64,000 nt of DNA from Balneolaceae bacterium UBA2956 (GCA_002348545.1 DEBM01000023.1:1-64000), one strand, 5' to 3'. Shown: positions 9,437 through 18,306, counted from the first letter of the stretch. The notes: a model not told the origin generated them from the letters alone. Translations and numbers: made by a program.

Positions 9437-10291
9437 GTGGCAAAAAGCTCTGGTATTTCTACCCGTGAATCTGAATCACTTGACCGCTATTTACATGAAA
9501 TTGGTAAGGAAAAATTAATAACCCCGGATGACGAAGTTCGTCTTGCAAAAGAAATTCAAAAAGGGAGCCAAAGAGCACTTGAAGATCTCACAAAAGCAAA
9601 CTTACGATTTGTAGTTTCTGTAGCTAAGCAGTACCAGAATCAAGGTTTATCATTAGGCGACTTGATCAATGAAGGGAATTTAGGTCTTATTAAAGCAGCT
9701 AAAAGATTTGATGAAACCCGTGGATTCAAATTTATTTCATACGCTGTTTGGTGGATTCGTCAGTCAATTTTGCAGGCTTTGGCAGAACAGAGTCGTATAG
9801 TACGTTTACCACTTAACCGAGTAGGTGCACTTAACAAAATAGGAAAAGAACTTTCTAAGCTAGAGCAAGAGTACGAGCGTTTACCATCGGCTCATGAATT
9901 GGCGGAAAGTTTGGAAATGACAGTAGGTGAAGTAGCTGATACTTTAAAAATATCTGGACGTCATCTCTCGATGGATGCACCATTTGCCCAAGGAGAAGAT
10001 AATCGATTACTCGATGTTCTTGAAAACGAAGAAATTCCAAATCCAGATTTTGAACTTATGGGGGAGTCCCTTAAAGTTGAAATCGAGCGAGCTCTTTCTA
10101 AATTAACTAAACGAGAAGCAGAGGTCATTCGGCTCTACTTTGGCATTGGTCGTGAACATTCTTTAACACTAGAGGAGATTGGAGAGCGTTTTGATCTAAC
10201 TAGAGAAAGAGTACGCCAAATAAAAGAAAAGGCGCTTCGTAAACTACGTCACCACAACCGAAGTGCAGCTTTACGTGTATATTTGGGCTAA
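9437..10291 (+). CDS. rpoD: Primary RNA polymerase sigma factor (short RpoD/SigA type)
   Basis: Directs RNA polymerase to housekeeping promoters. Visible parts are region 1.2 (SLDRYLHEIGKEKLITPDDEV), region 2 (about residues 45-120, with LRFVVSVAKQY, INEGNLGLIKA, FISYAVWWIRQSI), region 3, and region 4 with the helix-turn-helix TLEEIGERFDLTRERVRQIK. Region 1.1 and the long non-conserved insert of proteobacterial RpoD are absent. At 284 residues it matches the short primary sigma factors of Bacteroidota. It starts with GTG at 9437. The 186 bases upstream are AT-rich, with no promoter I can assign. It stands alone, convergent with the GNAT-like gene. The main alternative would be an RpoH/RpoS-like paralogue, which region 2.4 and the length make less likely. 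Confidence 0.95.
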   Translation: MAKSSGISTRESESLDRYLHEIGKEKLITPDDEVRLAKEIQKGSQRALEDLTKANLRFVVSVAKQYQNQGLSLGDLINEGNLGLIKAAKRFDETRGFKFISYAVWWIRQSILQALAEQSRIVRLPLNRVGALNKIGKELSKLEQEYERLPSAHELAESLEMTVGEVADTLKISGRHLSMDAPFAQGEDNRLLDVLENEEIPNPDFELMGESLKVEIERALSKLTKREAEVIRLYFGIGREHSLTLEEIGERFDLTRERVRQIKEKALRKLRHHNRSAALRVYLG

Positions 10292-10292
10292 C

Positions 10293-10361
10293 GATTTCCT
10301 AAATAATTTTTTATGTTCAATGATTGTCCGCTCATCTGAAAATAACTTTTTTTAGGAAATC
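10293..10361. repeat. 11-bp perfect inverted repeat between convergent genes
   Basis: GATTTCCTAAA at 10293-10303 is exactly complementary to TTTAGGAAATC at 10351-10361, with 47 bases between. It begins one base after the rpoD stop. T-rich runs flank the inner side of both arms. It could act as a bidirectional transcription end or stabilise the 3' end of the rpoD mRNA. The large loop makes it a weak classical terminator. Confidence 0.45.
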
Positions 10362-10443
10362 TTGCCCACATTTTGAATTTATTTGATATGTATAGTTTGT
10401 TCAATTAATTTCTAAATGTTACGATCTTTGTTTCCCAGATAAG

Positions 10444-11586
10444 CTACGTCATATCACAAGCATTTATGAAAACGGGATCCATCTTATCGCGACTATTTTT
10501 TTTCACCGATTCTTGATAATTATTTACAAATACTTTCTTCACCAAAGAAACACTACCTGAATACCCTAGTTTATTCAAAGAACCCCATGAAATAGACTCT
10601 CGCAGTAATTTAGTGTGTGGACTTTTCTTAGACATCCAAATCATTGCAGTATGGACTTTCTCATTGGCAATGGCATGCTCCATAATTTGTTCAAGATATT
10701 TTTCACATCCCTGCTTAAACCAAATGTAGTCAGCTGATATAAAGTGGAATACACGTCCAGGAATTAACTGACGAAGATAAGGCCAGCGATCAATCTGCCA
10801 TTTTCGTAAAAATGAAAAATATTCTGGAAGGCCTTCAACACCCCAGCAGTGCCTCATTATTCGTGCTATAGCTACCCATTTTCCATTCACCCTGTATCCC
10901 AAAAAATATCCCTGTTCGCTAAGACCCTCGGTGTGATAGGCGTCATAAGCATTATAGAATTGATCTAATGTTTCTCTCATCCCTCGTATTTCTTCGGGTG
11001 TGATTACGCATAGTTGGGTGTGCAAGGATGGGTTAAAACGGTGGAATAATAAGGTTTGAATCTCTTGAATCTTCTCAAAACCAAATCGGTTACAAAGCCT
11101 CATAGATTGATGATTTCTATCTTCCACAAATGCATAAGCTGGAAGGAGCTTCGAGGCAGTTAAGCTTTGTGCATATCCATCTAAATAATCAAGAAGTACC
11201 TGTTGAAGCATCGTCTTGCGCTGGTCATGACCTCTATGACTGCCGCGTTGGATGCGTCGAATACAACTGGTAAATGCATCTCCATCAAGCATGGCATTTT
11301 TCTTAAGCCTAGGATAATGTTGGGTTCTTTTGATATGTAGATATCTAATATAAAGCCACTGCTTGCCAGTCATATCGATTCTGTTTACAAGTCCTACCAC
11401 CCCTATAAGTTTCAAATTTTTAGACAAACATATAAAACGTAAATTTTTATCTCTATGGTTCATACTTTTTTGCCTATGTACTCGATATTGAATACCACCA
11501 GGGCTACCTATAAGAACGTTATCCAAAAATTCTTTGATCTCCTTGTCGTAGCTACGAAGATTAATAGACAAAGCTGAAGTACTCAT
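10444..11586 (-). CDS. GNAT-like N-acetyltransferase, function unknown
   Basis: A 380-residue cytoplasmic protein. The segment AFVEDRNHQSMRLCNRFGF (about residues 170-190) has the shape of GNAT motif B, where an acceptor-side helix is followed by a conserved Gly-Phe. Upstream, strands such as LKLIGVVGLVNRID and LYIRYLHIKRTQ resemble the core sheet. The C-terminal half (about 200-350) repeats a similar pattern around KWVAIARIMRH and AMIWMSKKS, so it may be a double-GNAT protein. It is basic, with no signal peptide. It is divergent from the sensor kinase, sharing a 74-base gap that contains a 16-bp palindrome. Substrate unknown; the fold call is moderate. Confidence 0.55.
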   Translation of the reverse strand: MSTSALSINLRSYDKEIKEFLDNVLIGSPGGIQYRVHRQKSMNHRDKNLRFICLSKNLKLIGVVGLVNRIDMTGKQWLYIRYLHIKRTQHYPRLKKNAMLDGDAFTSCIRRIQRGSHRGHDQRKTMLQQVLLDYLDGYAQSLTASKLLPAYAFVEDRNHQSMRLCNRFGFEKIQEIQTLLFHRFNPSLHTQLCVITPEEIRGMRETLDQFYNAYDAYHTEGLSEQGYFLGYRVNGKWVAIARIMRHCWGVEGLPEYFSFLRKWQIDRWPYLRQLIPGRVFHFISADYIWFKQGCEKYLEQIMEHAIANEKVHTAMIWMSKKSPHTKLLRESISWGSLNKLGYSGSVSLVKKVFVNNYQESVKKNSRDKMDPVFINACDMT

Positions 11587-11636
11587 ATTTTTAGTATTAA
11601 TTTGATTAGAAGGTAGACATATATGGCATATAAATA

Positions 11637-11652
11637 ATACTAAGCTTAGTAT
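11637..11652. promoter_or_regulatory. 16-bp perfect palindrome upstream of the sensor kinase gene
   Basis: ATACTAAGCTTAGTAT is self-complementary over all 16 bases and ends 8 bases before the kinase ATG at 11661. A further TTAGTAT half-site lies at 11591-11597, near the divergent GNAT-like start. This is a plausible operator for autoregulation of the kinase or control of both divergent genes. No binding protein can be assigned from sequence alone. Confidence 0.45.
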
Positions 11653-11660
11653 ATTATCAC

Positions 11661-14600
11661 ATGAATTATAAAAAAGAAATCCTTTTCAAAGAGACTAAAA
11701 AACAACCTCAGGCTTTAATTTTGAGAATGTATCAAACTATTTTTTTCTTGGGTAAATGGGGCATAGTATTTCTGCTAAGTTATGTAGATGTGACCTCTGC
11801 TCAGGAGTATGCATTTCGGAATTATTCCATTGGTCAAGGTTTAAGTGAGTCGGTTGTAAATACACTAATCCAAGACGAAAAAGGTTATATATGGATGGGG
11901 ACTGGTTTCGGATTAAACCGATTCGATGGGAATGATTTCACGATTTACTTACAAGAAGACGGCTTAAAAAGCACTCAAATTAATATTTTATATCGTGGCG
12001 TTGATGACAAAATTTGGATAGGGACTTCACAGGGTCTTCATTGGTATTCTCCAAAAAAAGATACCATATATTATGTATCAGAAGTGCCAGCTAGTGCAAT
12101 AATTAGTTTATTTGAGGATTCCCAAAACCGATTGTGGCTAGGCACTGAAGAGCAAGGCATCTATCTTTATTCCCCAAAATCCACTAAACCACCGACACAT
12201 TTCAAACCATCCATTCTAACTTTCAATGGGCCTGTCCGAAAAATAATTGAATCTGACTCATCGTATTTGCTAGTTTCACGAACAGGTTTCTACGAGTTGG
12301 AACCCAAAAATTTTTCTGATTCTACATTGTTTGATATCACGGTGATTAGCGAAGAAACTCGTTATAGAGATGTCTTATTAGATACCATTAATCACGTTGT
12401 TTGGATTGGATCAAGAGATGGGTTATATAGCTATAAAGAGGGGCAACTTACATTTCATAAACTTAATACTTCCAGTCTAGCTTCAAGAATTCAATCTTTG
12501 GCACTAGACCAAGATGGTACCCTTTGGATAGGAACCGAGGATGGTTTATTACACCAAAGAGAGGATAGGTTAATACAATATGGGAGCCGGGATGGCTTGT
12601 CCAATACTCTGATAAACAATCTATATTTTGACAAGGAAGGAATACTATGGGTTGGGACTTATGGAGGAGGAGCCAATGTTTTTCTAGGAGAATATGTAGT
12701 TAATTATGATCTCTCGAATACCCTTAGTAATAATTTAGTTACTGGTTTCATTGAACAGGAAAATGGAGACCTTTGGATAGGAAGCTATGGAGGGGGAGTT
12801 CAGATCGTATCCAGAGAAAATGCCGATTTCATTACATCAAGCACAGTACCACAAGAATTAGGCTCCTCCAAGTGGCCTCTGTTGGAGGGTTTAGCAGATC
12901 AGCGTGTGTATCATTTAAGTAAAGATCCTTATGGTACTACTTGGATAGGAATGAGAGATGCATTTAGTTATGTTAAAAATGGTAAAGTTGAAACCATCGC
13001 TGAACAATATTTTCCATACCGAAAAATAAGACATATCAGATGGACTAATACGTCCACTATGTGGGTAAGCACCTACGATCATGGACTCATAAAAGTAGAT
13101 TACACTGACCTCTATTCTCCAGAGACATGGATAATAACCCAATACAGTACTCAAGTCCCAACTTGGCCATCAAATACCGTATTAAAGAGTATACAAGATG
13201 AGAATGGTACAATATGGGTGGCTACCTACTCTGGTGTGGTTGAAATGAAACAGGACGGAAGATTTCGCACTTTGGGGCTAGCAGAAGGTTTACCCAATAT
13301 ATCGGTTATGGGGATCATTGAGGACAGTCAGGGTAGGATCTGGGCGCATACGTTTGGAGGATTAGCCAGGATCAGTCATAATGAAATAGTAGCAATAACA
13401 GAAAAGGATGGATTACCTAGTCGAGTTTGCTATTTTCTTTATGAGGATACACAAAAACCTAACCAACTATGGATAGGAACAAATGGCGGGCTAATTCAAT
13501 ATAATTTAGATGGAAACACTTTTAAAACTATCACCCAGGAAGAGGGTTTAATCAGTGATGAAATGAATCTAGGGGCATTTTATGAGGATTCCCAAGGTCA
13601 ATATTGGTTAGGTACGGTAGAAGGATTATCTAAATTTAATCCAAAAAGATACCGAGGTAATGAAGAACCTCCTAGGATTCACATTGAGGAAGTACTTCTC
13701 TCTGGTTTCGACGTGGATCCTTTAGATACCAAAAAATTACAGACGGACTATAATCAGAATTTTTTTGAAGTAGGATTTGTTGGACTTAATTTTACAGCTC
13801 CAGATCAGTTATATTACCGTTATAGGTTATTAGGCCTAGAAAAGCAGTGGCAGCAAACAAAAAACACCTTACTTCGATATCCTAGCCTCGCACCTGGAGA
13901 TTATATATTCCAAGTGCAATCGGTAAACTCGAATGGGCTTATAAGTGAAGAATTGGCTCAGATTCAGTTTAGGGTTAATCCTCCGTACTATCAAAGTGCA
14001 TGGTTTTGGATTGGTATTCTCATTTTAATTGGTTGGGTATTGTTTTTAATTCGGAGAACCATGAAAATAACAAAGCTTGTTGATATGGAGCGAATGCGCG
14101 TTCGAATAGCGAGTGATTTACATGATGATGTAGGCGCAAGTTTAACTGAGATTGCTCTGCAATCAGATTTTCTGTTAACAGGTACTGTCCAAAAAGAATT
14201 AAAAGAATCACTTACTCAAATAGGGCGGCAGTGTCGAAAAATTGTAGGCAGTCTTGATGATATTGTTTGGTCGATTGATGCTCGAAATGATTCTTTGGGT
14301 GATCTGACCGATCGGATTCAAGATTATGCCTTAGCAATTTTAGACATGACGCAGTTTGATATAGTATATGCTTTTGATTCATTGCCAATGGACAAAAAAA
14401 TCCCAGTAGAAATAAGAGAAAATACCTATCTCATTATAAAAGAGGCATTGAATAATGTAGTAAAATACTCTAATGGTGACCGGATAGCTATAGAACTTAT
14501 ACTTCAAGATAATATACTAATTACGGTGGTTTCTGATAATGGAAGTACTGTTAATAATTCTAAAAAAACGGGCCATGGATTACGTAACATGAAAATGCGA

Positions 14601-14681
14601 GCGCAAAGAATGAATGGAATTCTTACAATACACAATAAAGAAGGTTTTTCTGTTTCTTTGCAGGTACCCTTAAATAACTAG
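11661..14681 (+). CDS. Propeller-type sensor histidine kinase (Reg_prop, Y_Y_Y, HisKA_3)
   Basis: A 1006-residue inner-membrane sensor. An N-terminal hydrophobic segment (about 29-48) exports a large periplasmic region made of Reg_prop beta-propeller repeats such as GYIWMGTGFGLNRFDG and TLWIGTEDGLLHQ, usually two seven-bladed propellers. A Y_Y_Y domain follows (LYYRYRLLGLEKQWQQT, about 720-780), then one membrane helix (FWIGILILIGWVLFLI). The cytoplasmic kinase is of the NarX/DesK type: the phospho-acceptor is His821 in SDLHDDVGASL, with N-box EALNNVVKYSNG and G-box GHGLRNM. Unlike hybrid systems of Bacteroides it carries no receiver or HTH; the partner regulator is encoded 35 bases downstream. 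Family knowledge suggests ligand sensing outside the inner membrane; the ligand is unknown. Confidence 0.93.
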   Translation: MNYKKEILFKETKKQPQALILRMYQTIFFLGKWGIVFLLSYVDVTSAQEYAFRNYSIGQGLSESVVNTLIQDEKGYIWMGTGFGLNRFDGNDFTIYLQEDGLKSTQINILYRGVDDKIWIGTSQGLHWYSPKKDTIYYVSEVPASAIISLFEDSQNRLWLGTEEQGIYLYSPKSTKPPTHFKPSILTFNGPVRKIIESDSSYLLVSRTGFYELEPKNFSDSTLFDITVISEETRYRDVLLDTINHVVWIGSRDGLYSYKEGQLTFHKLNTSSLASRIQSLALDQDGTLWIGTEDGLLHQREDRLIQYGSRDGLSNTLINNLYFDKEGILWVGTYGGGANVFLGEYVVNYDLSNTLSNNLVTGFIEQENGDLWIGSYGGGVQIVSRENADFITSSTVPQELGSSKWPLLEGLADQRVYHLSKDPYGTTWIGMRDAFSYVKNGKVETIAEQYFPYRKIRHIRWTNTSTMWVSTYDHGLIKVDYTDLYSPETWIITQYSTQVPTWPSNTVLKSIQDENGTIWVATYSGVVEMKQDGRFRTLGLAEGLPNISVMGIIEDSQGRIWAHTFGGLARISHNEIVAITEKDGLPSRVCYFLYEDTQKPNQLWIGTNGGLIQYNLDGNTFKTITQEEGLISDEMNLGAFYEDSQGQYWLGTVEGLSKFNPKRYRGNEEPPRIHIEEVLLSGFDVDPLDTKKLQTDYNQNFFEVGFVGLNFTAPDQLYYRYRLLGLEKQWQQTKNTLLRYPSLAPGDYIFQVQSVNSNGLISEELAQIQFRVNPPYYQSAWFWIGILILIGWVLFLIRRTMKITKLVDMERMRVRIASDLHDDVGASLTEIALQSDFLLTGTVQKELKESLTQIGRQCRKIVGSLDDIVWSIDARNDSLGDLTDRIQDYALAILDMTQFDIVYAFDSLPMDKKIPVEIRENTYLIIKEALNNVVKYSNGDRIAIELILQDNILITVVSDNGSTVNNSKKTGHGLRNMKMRAQRMNGILTIHNKEGFSVSLQVPLNN

Positions 14682-14716
14682 TAGTTAGCATTGGCAATGC
14701 ACATAACCTCAAATCG

Positions 14717-15346
14717 ATGGCACAAGTTGGTATTATAGAAGACAATAAAAAGATTAGGCAACTCATGCAGAGATATCTGGACATGCAAGAAGATATGTCT
14801 TGTCCAGTAGCAACGGAAAGTGTGGAAGATATGTTAGACTATTTGTCTGAATACTCAAATCCTAACGTGTTATTGATGGACATACAATTACCGGGGATGA
14901 GTGGAATAGAAGGAATGAAGATTATTCAGCAAAAGTATCCCGATATCGAAATAATAATGCTAACCGTCTATCACGATTCGCACAAGATATTTGAATCCTT
15001 AAAAGCAGGCGCATCAGGCTATTTGTTAAAGCACACTTCGTTACCAGAAATCAAAGATGCCATTGAGTTGCTGATACAAGGTGGAGCTCCTATGTCTCCC
15101 CAGATAGCTCGCAAGGTGATTACACACTTTAATGACAGAGGACAAAAAAAACAAGAGAGTAATCTAACCAATAGGGAACAAGATATAGTTAACGGTTTGG
15201 TTGATGGTCTCAGTTATAAGTTGATCGCTGATCGATTAAATATTTCAATTGACACAGTTAGAGCTCATATACGCAACATCTATAAAAAATTACACGTTAA
15301 TTCTAAAGCAGAGGTAATTGCAAAATCGCTTCGGGGCGAATTGTAA
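14717..15346 (+). CDS. NarL/LuxR-family response regulator
   Basis: A 209-residue DNA-binding regulator, the evident partner of the kinase just upstream. The receiver domain (1-120) has the acidic pocket IIEDNK, phospho-acceptor Asp55 in LLMDIQLPGMSG, a Thr in MLTVYHD and the Lys in GYLLKHTS. The C-terminal LuxR-type helix-turn-helix (about 145-205) reads LTNREQDIVNGLVDGLSYKLIADRL, then DTVRAHIRNIYKKLHV. The next gene, an odd lipoprotein, begins 87 bases downstream after an imperfect inverted repeat, and is the natural candidate target. Confidence 0.95.
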   Translation: MAQVGIIEDNKKIRQLMQRYLDMQEDMSCPVATESVEDMLDYLSEYSNPNVLLMDIQLPGMSGIEGMKIIQQKYPDIEIIMLTVYHDSHKIFESLKAGASGYLLKHTSLPEIKDAIELLIQGGAPMSPQIARKVITHFNDRGQKKQESNLTNREQDIVNGLVDGLSYKLIADRLNISIDTVRAHIRNIYKKLHVNSKAEVIAKSLRGEL

Positions 15347-15352
15347 AAGGAA

Positions 15353-15378
15353 GTACTAACATCATTATGTGATAGTAC
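15353..15378. promoter_or_regulatory. Inverted repeat ahead of the low-complexity lipoprotein gene
   Basis: GTACTA at 15353-15358 pairs with TAGTAC at 15373-15378, and the inner ACAT/ATGT arms extend the stem with a two-base bulge. There is no T-tract after it, so an intrinsic terminator is unlikely. The arms resemble the TACTAAG/CTTAGTA arms before the kinase gene, which makes a regulator-binding site worth considering. It is 55 bases upstream of the lipoprotein start. Confidence 0.35.
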
Positions 15379-15433
15379 CTAATAACTAAAATGTTCAATT
15401 TGTCGTATAAGTTTATTTAAAATCGGAGGTCCT

Positions 15434-16678
15434 ATGAAATCTCATTCTTTTACAATTATATTTTTTACGATAGGATTTGGATGGCTCAACACGGGATGCT
15501 ACACACAGATGCAATTATCATATGAACTAGATCGGTCAACACAGGTTAAAGAGAATGGATATTATTCTTGGGACGATGATGAGCGAACATCCTTGGGATA
15601 TGATTGGTCATCTTCTAAGCAAACGTCAAATCCGAATTATAGTAAAAAACTTTATGATCAAAATAGATCTACTTCAAATACAATAGATGAAAAAAACTAT
15701 AAAGATTTCACCGAACAAGGCATTTACTATAAAGACTATGAAGCTGAGCAATGGTATGATGAGCATTACATAGATGTTATCAATTCTGCTAATTATGAAC
15801 GCAATTTTCAGGCGAATGGTCATGACTTTACTTACGATCAAGGATATGAGAAAGGCTTTGATCGTGGATATAACCGTGGTTATAACCGAGGGTATCGAGA
15901 TAGTTGGTTTGATAGTGATTTTTGGGATAATTGGTATGCCAAGCGCTGGTGGAGATTGCATGTAGGACGGTGGGGAGGGTACTATGGATACTACAGCGCT
16001 TGGAGTCCAAGTTCTTATTGGGCATGGAGTGGATATGGTGGCTGGTCTTGGTTTAGTCCTTATGATCCATTTTATTACAGTTGGAGTGGCTATTACGGAT
16101 TTAATTCCTACAGATATGGATATTATGGACATAGAGCATATTGGGGATATTCACCTTATGGCGGGAACACTGTTTTCATTGAACAAGCAAGTAATAGTAC
16201 CACATCAGACAAACTACGTGGAGCAAGACGTTATGGGCTAAGCAGTTCAAGCAATTCGGCATTAACTAGGGGAACTGGCAAACATGCATCTTTAAGAGCC
16301 ATACACACTCGTTCGGCTTCAAAAAATGCTCGCTTAGGTTGGGAAAGTACGCCATCCTCATCTACCCGATCCAGAAGCATTTACAATAGTACAGGGAATA
16401 CCCAATCAACAGGGCGGACGGTTCGATCTTCAAGTAGCAGTGGTAGTAATTCTAAAGGAACAGTCCGTAGTTCAGGAAGTCGTTCAACAGGCAGATCTTC
16501 TTCGAGTGTAGGTCGGTCTAACGGAAGCTCTAGCCGTAGTACCAGCGCAGTTCGATCTTCGAGTAGTAGTTCTAACCGTAGCTCAAGCGCTGTTAAAAGT
16601 TCAACACGGTCAAGTTCAAGCGGGTCAAAATCTACTGGGCGCTCTAAATCTAGTCGTTCATCAAGAGGGGGAGCATGA
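15434..16678 (+). CDS. Secreted lipoprotein with Tyr/Gly/Trp-rich core and Ser/Arg-rich tail
   Basis: A 414-residue protein of no family I can name. A good ribosome site (GGAGG at 15425-15429) fixes the ATG. The N-terminus is a lipoprotein signal ending LNTGC, so Cys22 should carry the lipid. Residues about 30-135 are acidic and Tyr-rich. Residues about 138-155 hold short repeats (DRGYNRGYNRGYRD). Residues about 155-245 are almost entirely Tyr, Gly, Ser, Trp and Phe. From about 270 to the end it is Ser/Arg/Gly, basic and probably disordered, ending SSRGGA. Its stop overlaps the start of an outer-membrane barrel gene by four bases, and a two-component system lies upstream. It could be an adhesive or matrix-forming surface protein; that role is inference from composition. 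Confidence 0.75.
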   Translation: MKSHSFTIIFFTIGFGWLNTGCYTQMQLSYELDRSTQVKENGYYSWDDDERTSLGYDWSSSKQTSNPNYSKKLYDQNRSTSNTIDEKNYKDFTEQGIYYKDYEAEQWYDEHYIDVINSANYERNFQANGHDFTYDQGYEKGFDRGYNRGYNRGYRDSWFDSDFWDNWYAKRWWRLHVGRWGGYYGYYSAWSPSSYWAWSGYGGWSWFSPYDPFYYSWSGYYGFNSYRYGYYGHRAYWGYSPYGGNTVFIEQASNSTTSDKLRGARRYGLSSSSNSALTRGTGKHASLRAIHTRSASKNARLGWESTPSSSTRSRSIYNSTGNTQSTGRTVRSSSSSGSNSKGTVRSSGSRSTGRSSSSVGRSNGSSSRSTSAVRSSSSSSNRSSSAVKSSTRSSSSGSKSTGRSKSSRSSRGGA

Positions 16679-18240
16679 AGAAGAATAAATATAGATTTGG
16701 TCTAAAAAGGCTACTTGGTCTAATAAATCTGCTTATGCTTTCGTTTATTTTTTCAACTGCCATGGCCCAGGATGGTTATGATCCAATGAGTTATAGTAGT
16801 TTGAGCCAATTATTCAGCTCCCAGCAATATTTAGGTAGCGCAAACTCAGCAATTATGCCATCCGTAGCCATGGAAAATGGATATGCAAGTTTTATTGACA
16901 ATCCTGCAGGGATGTCGTTAATAAAGGGTAGTTATTTGAACCTCGGATATATGAGTAATCGCTCCGAATTCAACCAAATTTTCAGAGGAAATGAGTTATT
17001 ATCAGATTCCAAAGATGACATTTTTAATAACATTGGAGTAGTATATAAAGTACCAACTCGAGTCGGAAGCCTGGTCATTGGTGGAGGAATTCACACAAAC
17101 AGCTTATACAATAGAGCACTAGGATCAAGCGCATTTAATAATCAGAGTACAATAACCGATGTATTCAAAGGCGAATCAAGTGACTATAGAAATATTGCTT
17201 TTGAAACTTATGCCATTGACTATATTGACCAGGCACAAACTCAACTTGAGTCAATACTTAGAATAGGCTTTGATAATGGTTTCCCAGGTACGTATCAGCA
17301 AAGCGAGTTAACGCAAAATGGCCGATCAAGAGAATTTGCTTTCTTTATGGGGACCGAATTCAAGCAAAATCTTCATATCGGCTTCTCCTTAGGTATAAAC
17401 GAGGCCTCACATAATATTAGTAGAAATATTTTGGAAGAAGATCTTGACAATTTTTATGACGGTGATTTCATTGAACAAGATGAAAATGGGGAGAATGGTA
17501 CGGATATTAATAGTATCCAGCTTACTGATGAGTTGGATTCCGATATTTTAGGTATTGAGGCTAGAATAGGAGCTATATACCAAATAGGGCAATTTCTAAA
17601 TCTAGGTGCATCTTGGTCATTACCATCTAAAATGGAGATTACTGAGGAATATAGTTCGATGATAACTACAAACTTTGACAACTTATTAGATTTTTTTGAC
17701 AGCTTCGAAGGGGAATTTACCTATGCGGTAACACGCCCATCTAAGTACTCTTTAGGATTGGCTGTAAATCAATTAAGAGGTTTTGATCTAAGTATTGCAA
17801 TTGATTTTATATCCCACAATAAGACAAATATTGATCTAACTTATGACCAGAAGAGTTTAGATTTTGATGAAGTGGTTTTTTTACGAGATCAAGAAAAGAT
17901 TATAACACAAAGTATCGGTCAAAGATACCGGCCCGTGATGAATACCCGAATTGGCGCTCAGTATCGGTTTAAAAACGGTACTGAAATAAGGGCGGGCTCT
18001 AGTTTGCTACCTTCTAAATCAGTTCAAATTAATGAAACTCGTAGGCTTTATTCAGGTGGTATAGGAATACCACTAAGTAGAGATTTTTTTCTGGATATAA
18101 CTACACAATATATTGAATGGAATGACCGTTCTATACTATATGAATATCAGGATGTACTTTCAAGCGTGTCCATCCAAGAAAGTATTTCAGAAAGTAATAA
18201 TTTAATAAATGTATTAATTGGGATAAAAATTAAAATATGA
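16675..18240 (+). CDS. Outer-membrane barrel protein, OmpP1/FadL-like
   Basis: A 521-residue beta-barrel protein with an N-terminal signal peptide ending at about AMAQ (residues 29-32). The segment GYASFIDNPAGMSLI is the FadL/OmpP1-like hatch motif (NPAG). After it, amphipathic strands alternate with polar loops, and the chain ends in a short strand (LINVLIGIKIKI). FadL-type barrels pass hydrophobic compounds; related Bacteroidota barrels (PorV) instead shuttle type IX cargo. Its ATGA overlap with the upstream lipoprotein suggests the pair works together at the outer membrane. A strong terminator follows. The barrel is well supported; the transported substrate is not. Confidence 0.75.
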   Translation: MKKNKYRFGLKRLLGLINLLMLSFIFSTAMAQDGYDPMSYSSLSQLFSSQQYLGSANSAIMPSVAMENGYASFIDNPAGMSLIKGSYLNLGYMSNRSEFNQIFRGNELLSDSKDDIFNNIGVVYKVPTRVGSLVIGGGIHTNSLYNRALGSSAFNNQSTITDVFKGESSDYRNIAFETYAIDYIDQAQTQLESILRIGFDNGFPGTYQQSELTQNGRSREFAFFMGTEFKQNLHIGFSLGINEASHNISRNILEEDLDNFYDGDFIEQDENGENGTDINSIQLTDELDSDILGIEARIGAIYQIGQFLNLGASWSLPSKMEITEEYSSMITTNFDNLLDFFDSFEGEFTYAVTRPSKYSLGLAVNQLRGFDLSIAIDFISHNKTNIDLTYDQKSLDFDEVVFLRDQEKIITQSIGQRYRPVMNTRIGAQYRFKNGTEIRAGSSLLPSKSVQINETRRLYSGGIGIPLSRDFFLDITTQYIEWNDRSILYEYQDVLSSVSIQESISESNNLINVLIGIKIKI

Positions 18241-18275
18241 CCTCATTATCCTAAATTGATCTCCGTAGTTAGTTT

Positions 18276-18306
18276 AAAAAGGCTTCGTGATGGAAGCCTT
18301 TTTTTT
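18276..18306 (+). terminator. Intrinsic terminator after the barrel gene
   Basis: GGCTTC (18281-18286) pairs with GAAGCC (18293-18298) across a six-base loop. The stem is extended by A5 upstream and T8 downstream, so it can function in both directions for the convergent barrel and ABC permease genes. Confidence 0.9.

Noticed and set aside
15674..16132. 152-codon antisense ORF and other-frame ORFs across the low-complexity lipoprotein gene
   Set aside because: Repetitive Tyr/Gly/Trp codons remove stops in the other frames. The translations are Ile/Pro/Ser-rich without signal or domain, and the sense frame has a ribosome site and lipobox.
16200..16678. Type IX sorting domain at the lipoprotein C-terminus
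   Set aside because: The end is Ser/Arg low-complexity without the beta-rich sorting-domain pattern, and the N-terminus carries a lipobox.
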